In this document: piece by piece, positions 40,999 through 55,605 of the stretch | How positions within the stretch are numbered: position 1 is the first letter of the stretch | How the letters are laid out: each line of letters starts with the position of its first letter | Source of the DNA: Ascaris suum | Taxonomy: Eukaryota > Nematoda > Chromadorea > Rhabditida > Ascarididae | Reading direction: 5' to 3' | Assembly: GCA_013433145.1 (NCBI GenBank) | Contig: CM024175.1 | Location: 1,047,516 to 1,111,515 of the forward strand | Length of the DNA stretch: 64,000 nucleotides | Translations under genes and position numbers: made by a program | The notes under the pieces: generated by a model | What the model was told of the DNA's origin: nothing | The model's database searches: none | The model's input: the letters and a program-made list of their open reading frames with translations, nothing else

Positions 40999-41701
40999 TT
41001 AAGGTAGCATCAGAGCTATCAGCCTGTTCTCATCATCGGCGCTTTTTGTCACTTCCATCACTTCCATATGTTAGGTAGTAGAAATCACAACAGCGCATAG
41101 CGATGTTCCCGCTTAATCTTTTTTCTGTTACAGCAAATATTTCAGATAGGATGTTCGATTTTCTCTTGTTCCATTGAAACATTGTTGTTAAATACTGTTA
41201 TATCCTAGGCGAATGTTTTCGTGCGAACCGCCTTGTTTCGTTGCAGCAGGTATTTGCAGACTATTTCTTTCCGTTCTTGAGCCCTTCCTTTCCCGTTTCT
41301 TCCATGCCTATTCCAGTTTTGTCCCCAAGCTATTCGTTTTTAAAATGGAAAAAAATGAGCTTCAGGGTAAAGCAACTAGGGATATGAGCGAGTTAGGTGA
41401 TATGAATACAGTTTTCACATTTCTTCCGAAATTCACAAATCGTTTGTACGGCCGCTCGGCATTGAGGAATAAAGTTACTTAACGATAATGAAGGTTTCGC
41501 AATTTCCCGCAAAATTGTACTTTAAAAACATGCAAAGATGAACTCATATATGTGACTTCTACGTGCACATATACTTCACGCACATGTGGAGGTATGTATG
41601 TGCACATGTTCAGGTATGCGTGTGGTTGCTTATCCCTCTGGCAGCTCCAGCATTTGCACGAGTTGCACGCTATCCGTTTTTCCACTCCTTCCTTCCTTCC
41701 T

Positions 41702-41726
41702 CCCCCCCCCCCCCCCCCCTCCCCCC
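41702..41726 (+). repeat. C homopolymer tract
   Basis: Eighteen C, one T, six C; within a pyrimidine-rich stretch beginning near 41680. Confidence 0.95.
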
Positions 41727-44249
41727 AAGTTCTCGCTTTCTTCTCACCATCAGAATAAAGGTTCGGGCTCATCCACCAATTTTGAAGCCGCTTAGAGACA
41801 ACTAACTATATTTAAATGAAATTGAAAACATCGAAAATTACACCGATCACGTTTTGCATATTCCTGCCATAAAGGACGAATCACTACTGGCATATTGTAT
41901 TCATGAAAAGATCCAGGCAAAACTATCAGAATTGTGAATCTATGCACGCAATGGTGGAAACAATACGAATAATGGATTGCATTTTGTTCACTATAAATGC
42001 ATTAGCAACGAACTTGCAGCAATATGCATCGTAAGTACAATCATTCGATGAAGAATCTCCTAAAGTGCAAATCATCGAATTTCTGCAATTGTTATGTTGC
42101 GTGTGTAAGCAAAGGTTTATGATCAATGAGGTTGCAAAAAAAATTGTACGAAACAGTAGAAATCTGCTTGAAGAATTCTTTTGGAATTAATTGCAATGAT
42201 TATTTCTATTGAGCGATCAGTACTTTCCTAAATGCAATTGCATCTATTTTCAGATAGAAAATATATCTAGAAATATATCGTAAAAGTGCGTTAAATGAAT
42301 CACTATTATGAGTAATAGCATGTGTCTAACAAAATATGCACTATAGAAAGCACAAAATCAATTGCATTAAAGCTGTAAAGTTGCAAGTCTTTTTATGCAT
42401 TTTTTCGAGTGATGAATTTTGTGTGGGTTTTTTTTTCAACACATTCAACAATATCACTTTATGAGAGTTTTTGTTTACTATGGAATTTTTTTTCGTCAAT
42501 ATGATGTATAATTCGACAAATAAAAATAAATTTGCCTGGAATATTAAAACATTATAAACACAAAGCACTATAAACACAAATATAAGGCTTTAATTGGAAA
42601 CTGAATAGAAACAGTTTTATTATTTTTCTGCGCATTTTAAAAATTGAAGAACATTGTAACCACTTCCTCATCGCAAAATAAAAACATGTTTATTTTCCCT
42701 ATGAAATTTGCGCTTTTATTATGAATGTTGTGCGATTAATGCAATTGACAAATTGTAGTGTGCAAACGTCGATATTCATATTGAAAAATGATTGATCTTA
42801 CTGCAAAGAATCATAGAAATTATGAGTGGATTTATGCATTGCATGCGAAAATCAAATCAACTTATTGCGTGATGAAGTTTCATGCAATAGAAACAATTAA
42901 AATAATTATATTCAAGGTTCTACGAAAAACTGTATGTATATACATATTGAAAATGAGAAAAGAAAGGTTCAAATTAGTTTGAAAATTTGTGAGATTATGC
43001 ACGAATGTATTCATTTAGTAGAAAACGCATTAGCGAATGAACGATATGAAAAGTCACTTTTATTTAGAATTAGATGAGTTCCGCATTTTCGATTAAACTC
43101 TAAAGGTTCACTGATTCCAAGAATAACGAGGATTGAACTTAGAAGAGAAAAACACCCATGCATGCTCCTCAGAGCTTAATGATATCTCAAGAAAAGCGAT
43201 CGAGGCGTTGATGATGAGATGAATGGAAATTTGAACGATAATGATGGAAAATACTGAGAAAGTAAATCGATAAGTAAAATGTTGTATCGTTTATGAAGCC
43301 TTAGAAGGGCATTTGTATGGAGTGGGTAACATCAGGAGGATGTGCAATATTTTCAAATTTTTTTTTATTTCATCGAACGCCACAACGCAGTTACAATGAG
43401 AGGAAACAGAAGCGATAGCGAACGCAACTTCGCAAAATTCGTCGATTCTCAACGAAATTTCGCTCGCAGATATCGTCAAAAATGATGACAACTTCAGCAT
43501 AATGACCAGAAAATTCGAGGAAACTATGTATCAGCGTTTTGGATGGTGAAGCTTTCCCGCATACTTCTAGTCAGCTGGATCAATAGTTCCCACTTAACGC
43601 AGGTAGAAAATACAATGTAGAGTTGTTGGCAACACTCCAAAGCACTCATTCTAGTCACCTCATCTCTTTCTCTCCAAAGTAATGACTTCGCGGATAGCGA
43701 CTTGTCTTTTTTCCTTTGATGCCGCTGATCCCTCTAAGACGATAAATTCAGTCGTAATGTCCCAGGTGATAGAAGTAAGCAACAACCACATCTACATTAT
43801 TTTGATTGTTATGTTGACAGGATATGTTCCATTATAGCAATCCCCATATCCGGGGCGGATTTTTTCTAGGATCTCCCGTACATGCACACCTGAAACCATG
43901 GATAATACCGAATCCACTATTTGCATACATGTAATATGATTTTCGTACACTCAAATAAATTTTTGTTACTGCTTACAGGTTGATAAGCAAATCTGATCCA
44001 TATACATGATTATATAGATTGATCGATAAATAAAAAATTCCAGCGTAAATGGTAAAAAAAAGGCGAATGAAGAAGTTTTCGACCCGACTGCAAGCTTGCA
44101 TGGTGGCAAGAGAAACTATGAATAAATTAGACTGATGATCCTATCATAAAAAATAAATTCCAGAAATCATTTAATCGCTTTCATTTCATCATAGAAAAGC
44201 TTACGCATGAATTTTTGATTCATTCTTTGCAATGACAGAGAAAAATGTT

Positions 44250-44254
<5 letters not shown>

Positions 44255-44312
<58 letters not shown>
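44255..44312. repeat. (TA)n microsatellite
   Basis: About 58 bases with a single G interruption near the right end. Confidence 0.95.
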
Positions 44313-46646
44313 AAAACTTGATACAAAATACCATATATTATAAGCCTACCTATTTTTCTATAGTTATGAGGTAAATAAATTCTGGCGATTAAGATCAATA
44401 CTAAGAAATAGGAAGTTAGCGTTGCCCATTTTCTACATTTTTATTTGAGTTGAAAAAATTGCATACATGGATAAATATCACTGCGATCATGGTAGTTCCA
44501 CAAGAAAAATGGGAATATAAGAGACAAAGGATGGTGTATTAGATAGGCGCAATTTATCGCGAAGTGAGCTGAACTGGATGATACATTTCATCTTATCATT
44601 AGTTGCGCCGTTAAGAGCAAAGTTTCAGACATTTCCAGGGTTGTTTGCCTTTTTGAGGCGGTGGGGGAGAAGGGGGTGGGGAGAGTGAGCAAAACTTCGG
44701 ATAATTGAAATCGCAATCGTCAGGACTACGGATACCGGGATCCTTTAGTAAAACGCTGGATAAAGCAGGTAGAAATGATGCGCATTATTCGCTCAATCAA
44801 AAAAAAAAACCCCACTCCAAGTAATCATTCATCAGTAGTAGTAGCAATCACACTCATCATCAATTGTAGTTGCACTAAAGTGCTTTCACGTTTAAAGCGT
44901 TTAAGCCAAGAGGAACGTAATAGACAGGCGGCTAGAATGGTCAACGGGATGCATAAATCACCAGCAGGAATCATTAAGATGGCGAACGATCTCTCGCTTC
45001 CATAGGCTAAGAAATCGGCCTCAAGCAAAGGCAGCGGCCATTGTTTGTGTCGCTCAATTATGTGGAAGAACTTCTAGGTAGAAGAAGTAAGATCGCATAT
45101 TTGTAGAATGCATACCCTTTCAACCTCCTACCCGATACGACTGAGAGGATCACTTCCTTCAAATCGTTTACTCGAATCGATCGAAAGTGATGGTTTGCGC
45201 CTAATAAATCAAACTGCAATTGATGAGCGTTCATGGAGCATCAAAATCGTTTGCAGCAATCGTGTTATACATAGCGTGCAAATTTCCGCTTAAATGGAAG
45301 TAAAAGCAAAGAAAAAAAAACATCCGAAAAAGCTGTTCGTGTAGTCTATCTGATAGTGCACAAAAGCAGCTGACAACTTTTATCAGTGGGAATTCACAGT
45401 CATAATTACATTTCACGCACATTTCGACATTTTTTCTTGAAGGAGAAAAACAATTTTGACAAGAGACACCAAGTTCTCCGAAGTAATACAAAAAAAAATT
45501 GGAAAATTTATGACCTATGTTGCTAAAAAAGTTGTTGGGGACTCGTCCAACAATGCCATATAGATGTATACTTATTCTCCGTGCATGTTATAGGAAATAA
45601 AAATTAAATAGTTAGCGAACTTTTATCACCATTTTATGGAATTTTTCTTCAGATTTTTTTCCCGAATTCTAGGAAGATTTCGCTTCATAAAATAGAGACC
45701 ACAATTATAAAAATCCACATTTGCCTTGCGCATTGTTCAGCTTCTAGGAAGAGAGAAAAGATTACTAGAAATATATAATAGAGACTTTCATCACTAAGCG
45801 ATGTAAAAAAATAGGAAAAAAGGACAGGGGAGCTATGGCGACATTGGTTCGACCATATTTCGAATATTATTTGATGGATCTACATAGGGCAAAGTGATAC
45901 CTCTTTTCAAATGCAATAATATCATCTTTTTTTTTCAGATTAACTCTGTTCGAATAGTTGAATAAAGATATGAAGAAATTGGAAAGCACTTCGAAGACAG
46001 TGGCATGATTTGCATTTTGCATTCGTGTTCACCGACGGGACCGGTTTCCGACATTGCCAACAAATCATGAAACATGCCCGACTGAGCAATACAATGCAAC
46101 AAATGCTCGCATATTGAAATGGTCGCAGCTAAAACTTTCGATGAAAAATCGCTTTTTGTTTTTTTTTTTCAACTCGACTCATTCTTTACAAATAATACTG
46201 AAATTCTTCGCGAACTTTTAAACGGCACTTAGCTACTTGGAGAGATTGTGGTTCAACCCAGTGTAAGCTGTATTTGATCGATTTGATAATGTTAACCTAT
46301 ATTTATTGAGGACGATCCATCACCGACTTCATCTAAACTTAATGCATTAACTTCATAGCGATTACAATCATCAAGTTTAGCGATTGTAATACATATTGCA
46401 CTTTTATGTTAAGCGTTGAGCTGAGCAGATTTCTTGACTCTCCTAACAGTATGACAAACATTGAGATTAAAAAAAAAATCAAACAAGCAAACAATCACAT
46501 GTTTTCCGATATAAACACAACACAGTACCGCTTTCATGCGCTTTAGAGATGTAGATTTGCAAGAACGCACACGCACACAAGTAGTGAACAATGAGGAGAA
46601 GCTCTTGATAGCATTATTGCCCTTCTTCCGCTTCCCTCTACCCCTT

Positions 46647-46670
46647 CCCCCCCCCCCCCCCCCCCCCCCC
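46647..46670 (+). repeat. C homopolymer tract
   Basis: 24 consecutive C, the longest mononucleotide run of the window, continuing as TCCCCTCCTCCCTCC. Confidence 0.95.
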
Positions 46671-46966
46671 TCCCCTCCTCCCTCCATCCATTTCCGTCTC
46701 TGCTCCCATATGCATGAATATGACCAAATATTACAAGTACTTTACAATACATTTCAATTTTCTAAGAAATGTGTGCACTCTATGTAAAATGAAATTTACA
46801 GTTCCACCTTTTGTGCCAGTAATCGTGAATCAGTCAGATATAGACAACTATACGCACAGAAAACAGACGACATACGACAAGATCATGATGGTCATCTGTC
46901 GTAATCAGCGAAAGGCTTACATAATAAACGGCAAATAGGAATGCACGACAGCTACCTTGTTCGATT

Positions 46967-47108
<142 letters not shown>

Positions 47109-48146
47109 TTCTTTTGTATGATTTTTGCAAAAGGACATTCGAAGAGCATCATATTTGTGCACATCTATGGGTATTGGTGTTAATGCATTTGTGTTTGAGC
47201 GGTTCTCTATTTACAGCAATGAGTGAGATGAATGAAGCCTCATAAGCATAAGCCTTTTAAGGGAGAAATTTTGTGTTTGCTTTTGAAATAAATCAGTAAC
47301 TTCTCTCCCATAAGATTGCCACAATAAACAACTACCTAGAACGAGTATGAGCGAATACACGAAAACTAGGAAATAACCATGCAGCTCGTTTGTGTTATAA
47401 ACAAGATATATGGAATGCATATAGCTACGCAATGGATTTATGCAAATTGACGTTCCCGGTGGAAATCTCTCGCAAAGGCGAAGAAAGAAAACGTGAAAAG
47501 AAAATTAAACCTTCACATGAAACAATGAGTTATCAAATGAGCGCATGTGATAAGAATCATGACTTATGACAGAAGACTGTATGAAATTGTGATAGGTGGC
47601 TGCACTTAAGCCGCCTAAATGCATCCTCTGAATATCTTACAGCGGGAGGCTGGAGATGTAAGCAAAAGACGAATGTGAAGGTTGAAAGGAGGACAATAGT
47701 ATAGAGGCAATTAAGAATAAGAAAGAATGAAACTAAAAATTCGCTTTGCAAAAAACGTCAAAATTAAATTCAATGTTGTAAATGTTCACTTGCGGTGCAG
47801 CGAAAAAGAGAAAAGAAATGGCAGCCGTTTGATGGGAATACGAAAAGAAAAAATCGTGCCATCGTGCGTTAACGATCTCTGCTCTTTGAAACGCTATCAA
47901 CTAGGCACCATTCGGCTGCATAGTTTGCGCCAAGCTCGGAGCCCACCCACAATTCTGCGCTTTTTTGTCGTTTGCTTTCTTTTGCTTTGCACACTCTAGA
48001 CCGACGTCCATACTAAATTGCGTTGACGTTTCACAATTGTTGCTATCGCTCCGATTGCTTGTCTAAGCGATCGGCCTTACTCGCACTCATTTGTTCAATG
48101 GTCCATTCCAGCAGTCTTACTTTCGTCTTTTCCTGCAATTTTTTCT

Positions 48147-48404
48147 CTAACGGTCGTCCAGCTCCTCCTCCATAATGTATTGGCATAAACCCTCTATCGT
48201 CATCTCAAAAGCGGCAATACCCTCATTCCGCATCTCAAGACTAGAAGAAATTCTCGGATAGCGGCCATATAGAAGTAATTCCGCAGAGACTGTAACTTCT
48301 CGACAGAGAATGAAATCCTTCACAATGGGAAAGCGAAAAGAGCTTAACAACGAATATCTGAAATTATATACCATCACCCTGCAAAGAATGCGGCTGCAGC
48401 GCAT
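48147..48404 (-). CDS. Hypothetical open frame, protein-like composition
   Basis: 85 codons ending in a charged stretch (MTIEGLCQYIMEEELDDR). A GTTACAG acceptor-like site lies inside the frame on its coding strand near 48287-48293, so the C-terminal ~45 codons could be a terminal exon. No family recognised. The surrounding 47880-48180 block is GC-richer than average. Confidence 0.2.
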   Translation of the reverse strand: MRCSRILCRVMVYNFRYSLLSSFRFPIVKDFILCREVTVSAELLLYGRYPRISSSLEMRNEGIAAFEMTIEGLCQYIMEEELDDR

Positions 48405-49229
48405 TCAAAGCACACGATTTTGCTGAATTTCGAAGTGAAGCTAAACACTGGCGTGAACGGTAAGTGAAGCTAAATCATCACCCGCATAACATATAATCTG
48501 AAAATTAAAAATGCATAGTAACTCATATGGTGGTCATACACTGAGCCGAGCAATTACCTCTACCTTTAAACTGCCTTTAAATTATCGCTGTCCTTGAAAA
48601 TAGTTCTATAAGCATCTTACTAGTTGAGATTATTTCCATAATTATTTGGAAAATTTATTTTTGCGTTATGAAACACTAGTTGATTGCTATGTAAATTCTT
48701 TTGAGTGTTCCATTATTGGTGAAATTGCAATGCTATGCTTACAAAGTTCCAATACAATGATGAAATCCATTGCTGTGAGAATAACCTTCTGAAACAATGA
48801 ATTGTTATCACATTATCAAAGCAGTTAATTGCATAGATCTTATGCTGCTAGATACAGTAGAATGTATTGTTAAAGACGAATGTAATGCAAAGGAATAATT
48901 TTTTTTTTGGAAAAAATACAAAAATAATATTCGAATAATTACATCGGATGGAGATAGATAAAGATATATACACATGTATACATTTAGTAAAAGTTAGTTA
49001 TTTACGAGAAATCGCAAATAGACAAATAACGTCATTCCCAACCGAACGATTTTTACAATGGAACATATTTGCAAGAAGGAGATATTTTAACATTATGCAC
49101 CGTGCTAACATTACCTACGACGTTGTCTATATATTGTTTGCTCGCAACAGTTCCTCCTCATTTAGAAAGTTGAGCATCATTTCTTGCTATGTATTTCATG
49201 TTTATTCACTATGCTGCCGCCACGCGATA

Positions 49230-49357
<128 letters not shown>

Positions 49358-49901
49358 ATTTCAGGATGGATCGCATCGCAAGGCTCGAAACATTCGAATT
49401 ATTCCCATTGCATTTGCAAAAATGCAAATAAGAATACTTTTTAAAGCTTTTCATATGACTGTCTTCAAATATTACAGGTTGGAACCATTTCATAAATAAC
49501 TAGCGTCGAATCTCCACTAAGAATCATGAATTTTCCTTCAATGTTGAAAAAGTTTTTATGGATGTTGCGTATTCCTCTACTATCGTCACCAAAAAAAACA
49601 GATAATCCTCTAAAACTGCCCGAAAACATCATAAAACTAAAACATGTCAACAGCGGTCACTCTATGGGTTTCGTGTTCCTCTTTATACGAAACAATCGCT
49701 TTTGAGAATTACGCAGACAAGTTCCACAGCTACGAAATGAGACAAAATAAGTTAAGAAAAAAAATCCCCAAGAAGGCCTGATATTAGACTTTGGAAAAAT
49801 TGCAAAAAAAGAAACCAAGCATAAATTTTAACCATTTCATTTGAAAAAAAAGGAAAAAATCCAAAAGTCTATGCGAGGAAAAGAACTTCACTGCACTCAT
49901 C

Positions 49902-50085
49902 AATTTATTCAACACTGAAAAGCGTAAATTTATTGATTAATAGTTATTAATCAATAAATTTAATTTTCAATTACAAATGTAATTACATTGATGTGATACA
50001 TTAATACAATAAATGCATTAATCAATTAATGTAGAAGTGATTAATACATTCAACATTCAATACTCTTAAATTTATTCAACGCTGA
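49902..50085. repeat. AT-rich palindrome cluster flanked by direct repeats
   Basis: Perfect palindrome with 18-bp arms (TAAATTTATTGATTAATA at 49925-49942, its complement at 49945-49962) and a 2-base centre. AATTTATTCAACACTGA at 49902-49918 recurs with one change at 50069-50085. Further ATTAAT/ATTGAT motifs lie between. Confidence 0.9.
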
Positions 50086-50249
50086 AATTGAAAATATATA
50101 AATTACCATATATTTTTAAATAGTTCGCTCATTTTTCACTTTTTTCCTTACTAATTCCATAAGACATCATTTTAAATTTCTAGCAAATTTATTACAGATG
50201 GAGTTAATGCTACGCCTATATCAAATAATGATGACATGGGAACGCAAAA

Positions 50250-50612
50250 ATGAGTAATGTATGCATTTGTTTGTGTATTGAAAAGAGCAGCAATGGAGCA
50301 AAAAGAAATGCTGAAACTAGTTCAACACGGTCGGCAGCCGAAGAAAACTTGGAAGTTGAAGAGATATCGAAACGGAGAGAAGAGATAGGTGAAAAGATGA
50401 GTATGGCGATGAAATTAGACGGAGAAGAACTTCAAGAAAGAGTGAACATGCAACGCAGCAAACACTTTGAAGGTTACAATGTAAAAACGGAAGTAGTGAA
50501 AGCAAAAGTGAAAAATACGCGAAGGACAGCAAAAATGCCGATAATTGATCGTCGAGTGTTGCAGAAGAGAGAGCATTGCGCAAAAAATCCCACCAACAAC
50601 GATCCGATATAA
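50250..50612 (+). CDS. Hypothetical lysine/glutamate-rich open frame
   Basis: 120 codons, highly charged (VEEISKRREEIGEKMSMAMK), could form a short coiled coil. The strand is A/G-rich, which alone produces such frames. No domain or splice context recognised. Confidence 0.18.
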   Translation: MSNVCICLCIEKSSNGAKRNAETSSTRSAAEENLEVEEISKRREEIGEKMSMAMKLDGEELQERVNMQRSKHFEGYNVKTEVVKAKVKNTRRTAKMPIIDRRVLQKREHCAKNPTNNDPI

Positions 50613-52261
50613 ACGTGTTTCCTATGCGTATAGCGCAGAAACATTTTCACGTTGATTTCATCTATGATGAGCGTATTACGAAAGTATTATTTGAGTGCTT
50701 AACTCCGCACGAATCAACTCCAGTCGGAGCAATTCACAACTGAGATATACGAGAGCAAGTAACTTGTTATGTGCAAAATATAGGTTTGATATTTCTAAAC
50801 TTCACGCTAACTTAGTGATCGTATTATGAAAAATTTGAAGATTAGGTTAGAAGCGGAATACATCTGCGGAGAATTTAGCTCTACTGCATGAATGTTGCAT
50901 GATTTAGAGCATAGGCCATTTTACATTAATGGCAGTTGTGAATATTTCGATGAGCCTGAAAATCCATAATAGCCTATCATAAGCTTGCTCTAAGACCTTG
51001 CTAATGTCGCTACTGTTTGGTGCTAATCTCACTATTCAAAACATTCTTTAGATGCAAAATATTTTTTACACACATATCTATACTTTGTTAATACATGTCA
51101 TCCATCGCTCGAAGGAATCATTTGCGTTGATTTTGGGCGAGATTATCCAATCGAACGAAACAAATGATGAAAAAGTTTAAGAAAGTGGGGCACGATATGT
51201 GCTTTTGCAGTGACGCTCAATAACCCTGACAATGTTGTGAATTGCCGAAAAAATGATAGACAATGCGTTGAACTGATTTTTGATTCCTTTCGAGTTCACC
51301 ACCAGTGGAAATGGTCTACAGAAATCTGCGTTTAGAAATTTGGTGCTCATGAAATAAGGTCCCCATTGATCTCGAAAGAAGTTGAAATAAATATTTATTA
51401 CTGCTTAAGAGCTTGTAATTCCTCTCTTATTTGAAAGTCAAAAAATGAGTTGATTTAGATCATTCGAAGGTTTATATTATAAGATTTCATAATCCTACAA
51501 GATTTCATAATTCTCTTTTCAGTGTTTATTGAAATGCGGCAAATACATAGAAGTATTTGAAACATATGCGCATGTAGACGATCCGATCTCGTCAAAATGT
51601 GCTTCGTAGAAAAATTTTACGCGATTCAAAGCGCGCTGCAAAATTGAAAATTTTAGACACTTTTCACCGTAAGTGAGTTACAAATCACTACTAATGATAG
51701 CAGACACTAATTAGCATTTCATCGTTTTCTCATTTCACTTACATCCTCCGAAATTATTTGCACCTTGGTTTACGCCAATTGTTGAACGAAATATTTTATT
51801 ATATTATCCGGTTACTTACTGCCTATGTTTTCCTTCCTCTTTCTGTCATTATGAGAGTAAATGAGCTTTTTAAAGGATAAGTGATAAAGCACTTCACTCT
51901 AACGATAGTCTCGTCCTAATTTCTTCTTGCCTAACTTCTCAATTCCAATGCAGTGAAGAATATCGAATAATTTGCCGTGGTCTTATCAAGCATTTTCCCG
52001 TAGCATAGGGATTTTGAAGTGTTCAATTTGAATGTTGTCCGTCGCTAAGTTTGCTCAGGAATATATGGAAATTCTAAGTATGGAATTTCCTAGACAAGCT
52101 GAATGTATTAAAATCGCTGATTAATGGAATATTGGCGAAAAAATGTGCTGAAAAGTTGTCTTAAGCAAAGGCATCTCAACAACGAATCCACCAAAGTAAA
52201 AATGCACATTTTCATAGAGAAAGTACAGCAGAGATTCTTGCAGTGAAAGGCATGTGGGGGT

Positions 52262-52282
52262 GGGGGGGGGGGGGGGGGGGGG
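52262..52282 (+). repeat. G homopolymer tract
   Basis: 21 consecutive G, preceded by GTGGGGGTG, giving quadruplex potential on the plus strand. Confidence 0.95.
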
Positions 52283-54500
52283 AGGAGAAGAAACTTTTCT
52301 TTGCGTTTGTCTGTCAATAAATAAATGAGAATAATTCATAGAAAGAAGAAAAACCTAATTTGTGTGAATTCGAAAGAAGATTTAATTGCCGCACTGCGAA
52401 GATTTAACGGTGAACAATTACAAGAATATCGATACCACTAATTCCACTAATTTTATTTATATAAACGCCGCTTTAGCAGAAAAGACTTTTTTCGCCTTTT
52501 TTTTTCTAATCACTGTTTATGAGTGTTGAACTACTGTCGCACACATCGAACAACTTTCAAGTTAGTAACTTTACTCCGGTATACTGCCGATGCACTAGAA
52601 GGCTTCTATTAAGCGAATATTTCAGATGACACGCATAAAAAAGAATTTAAAACGTGGCGATTTCAACCGCTCATCAACATCGTCATTTCCTTCTAATTGG
52701 AGAGGAATAGTTAGTTCAACACTCATAATATGAGCTATAAGAATTGAAAAAAAAAAAAAACTTGCTCTCTTCTCATCGAAAATCCTATCGTCTTCGTTGA
52801 TTATGTTTCCCTAGCTTTACCAGTGTCTATGCCTAATTATTCTGAAACAATGATCAGACCTATTTTCGACTGCTTACCAACATTTGGGGCATTGTTCTAT
52901 CTATATGTCGTGCGCAAAACTTCTCTTGTATTAAACCTATTTTACAATAACAATTTACTTTTTTTAAAATGACACTTGTTGTGATCAACAACCGCGCTGC
53001 AACTCAATTTTTGCATAGATCGACCTCGGCGATATCTATTCTTCTCTGCTCCAACATATTTCTCTGTTTCCCTACTTCTACAGCTGCGTATTTCAAACCC
53101 GTCAGCAACTGTGCGTATATACTCTATTATATCGGTGGTTTTCACCCGCTCTTATATTCAATTACCCGTTGGGTTGCATCAGTAAACTTCGCTTCCACTC
53201 GCCTCGTCTGTCCTCGATCACAGGGCAGGTGTGCAGCAACACTAATGCGATAGATTTTAATTTTGAACGTTATGCGTAATATCTTTCCCTAATTGGATAG
53301 GCAAAAGCGCGACTGTTACGTTGGGATTTTCATCCTCATTCTGCTCGTTGAATCGATCATTGCTTCAGGCCAATTTTTGCGACAGTCTATCTTTCTACTG
53401 CTGCCTTTATATTTCAATTAAATCGTTAACAAGGCCACTTCTACTTACCACTGAGAAGGGCTCAGTGGATATTTCGCCCGAAAACTGGCGCATGTCGATT
53501 TACTATGGGCTTTTCCTCTCGTATATTTTTGCGTTGTTAAGATTATCAGTGGAATTTCATATTGTCCTCCGAGAAGAATGTGAAGTATCTCGGAGTAAAA
53601 GATCATCTCATTGAGTGCTAATCTTCGTAATGCAATGAACTTTTGCGAAATTTCTTATGGGCGAATAAACGATAGTAAAAAAAATCTTTTTTTAAACATT
53701 TGTACCGCAATTATCTCATGATCAATTCGAAAATCAAATATATCAACAATAATATTGTTTTCCAGAAAGTTGTAACAATTTTGTTTTTTTGAATCCGAAG
53801 AGTAACTGATAGCAAATTTTTTAAAAATGAGAGAGAAGATCGTCGCAAAGGAAATCCACTCCCCAGTAAAATTCTGGAATGCTTGAACCGATACGGCGAT
53901 GCCTATATTCGTGCGAAAAACCGGTTTCAACAAGGAAGAGAAGCCGAATTTTTTCAAGGTTGCAATGTGACATATTGGCAAACGCTCAAAAAGAATGTGC
54001 GTCCGCACCGCAGAAACTCGTAAAGTGCCGCCCACAACAAACATCAATCCTCTACAATCGCGTATCTCCCATAGATTAAAATACGATGCTATAATGTTTC
54101 GTGACGAATTTTAGCATCGGACTGTATGCAGTATTAGAAATCTGCTCAGTAGCTTCGTAATCCCTGCCCCTATTAAGATTCTCTTTCCAGTAGGTTGCTG
54201 ATTTTCACTTTTATAGGAGGGCCAACGAGAAGATCGCCTCATCCAACCTTATAGAAATCCTTTCTAAAGCACTTCCACGGCGCCATCCGTCCCTTCGCTA
54301 CGCGGAGATTGTCAGTTTTGCATATTTGCAGTGAAAATGAACAACTAATGACGCGTAGTTTTTTGCCTACGGACATTTGCACAATTGATTAGGTGAAAGG
54401 GACAGGAAAGAAAACTAAATTGGACATTGAATACATGTCAATTTCGCAACGACTTTGACAGAAAATTTACTATGCAAGTGACTTTCCAAAAACGTAGTAT

Positions 54501-54514
54501 GTAATATGTAACAT
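54501..54514 (+). repeat. Target-site duplication, left of RTE element
   Basis: GTAATATGTAACAT, repeated exactly at 57412-57425. Confidence 0.92.
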
Positions 54515-54647
54515 TCATCGTTCAACATTCGCTGCTGCGTGATCGGCTTCAAGTAACCTCCGACCATCACGAAAAGAACAACGGTGAATCGAGTCGTCAG
54601 CATCCAACGGGCAGAAGACGAACCTAAGTCCTAACCTTCACGCGACC

Positions 54648-55430
54648 ATGTTCAACCTGTGTACGTATAACGCAAGGACGCCGCTATCGAATGTTCGGTT
54701 GGAGGAATCGGAAGAAGAGGGATCAAAAATCAATCTCGATATAATCGGACTAGCAGAAATAAGAAGGAAAGGCAAAGAGGCCGTCTACCGGCCAAAAGGT
54801 AACTGCTTGTTTTACAGGGGACAGAATGAGACATCGTTAGGGTGGAGTCGGATTTTATGTTTCGAAAGAATGGAAGGCTAAGATAATGTCATTCTCTTCT
54901 CAATCTCCTAGAAACGCGCAAATCAAAATTAAGACCAATAGAAAAACAAACATGCGACTAGTTCAAATGTATGCACCACAAGGAGGCCAAAGCAATGAAG
55001 AATATACGCAATTCTTGGATGACCTGACAGCTGTAGTTAATGAACAGCGATCTACGTTCACCGTTATAATGGGTGATTTTAACGCAATAGTTGGAGCACG
55101 AATACCAGGAGAGCACTCAGCTGCGAATTTTGGATTGGGAACGCGGAATCCACGCGGACAACAACTAGTTGACTTTTGCGAAAATAACAGGATGAAAATC
55201 ACGAAATACGTTTTTTTTTTAAAAAGATGTGGCAAAAAATGGATTTGCAGAAGCCCCAGTGGAGATGCAAAAAACGAAATAGACTACATCTTGGTGAATG
55301 AGGCAATAATCGTTACAGACACCGAAGTTTTGAACCACTTCCAAACAGGCAGCGACCATCGCCTGGTTAGGACAAAACTCCAGCTAAAGGATAAACGCTT
55401 ATGGGGCAGACGAAAAAAAACAAAAGCAAC
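54648..55430 (+). pseudogene. RTE endonuclease domain, frameshifted
   Basis: Opens with MFNLCTYNARTPLSN, the usual N-terminus of RTE endonucleases. The frame breaks at about 54835-54845 and resumes at once. Visible exonuclease-endonuclease-phosphatase motifs: LVQMYAPQGG, VIMGDFNAIVG, NEIDYILVNE and TGSDHRLVRTKL, which hold the metal- and DNA-binding residues (Asp-Asn of GDFN, Asp-His of SDH). The enzyme would nick target DNA to prime reverse transcription. A run of T at about 55211-55218 lies in a small disturbed patch. Confidence 0.9.
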
Positions 55431-55605
55431 GAAAAATTATTCGACGCGAGTTTATACACATATGCATTGCAACATTCTCATCTAACGGACAGTGAACCTA
55501 CCTATGCAAATATTGTTGCAAAAATCAGCCAAGCGGCACAAATCGCTAGACAAGAAAAAGTCGGCTCTTACAGAAGAAATAAAATAACTGCTTGAAAAAA
55601 GAAGA

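Noticed and set aside
44640..44690. G-rich stretch that might be a quadruplex
   Set aside because: Only three long G runs with a weak fourth; mentioned but not claimed.
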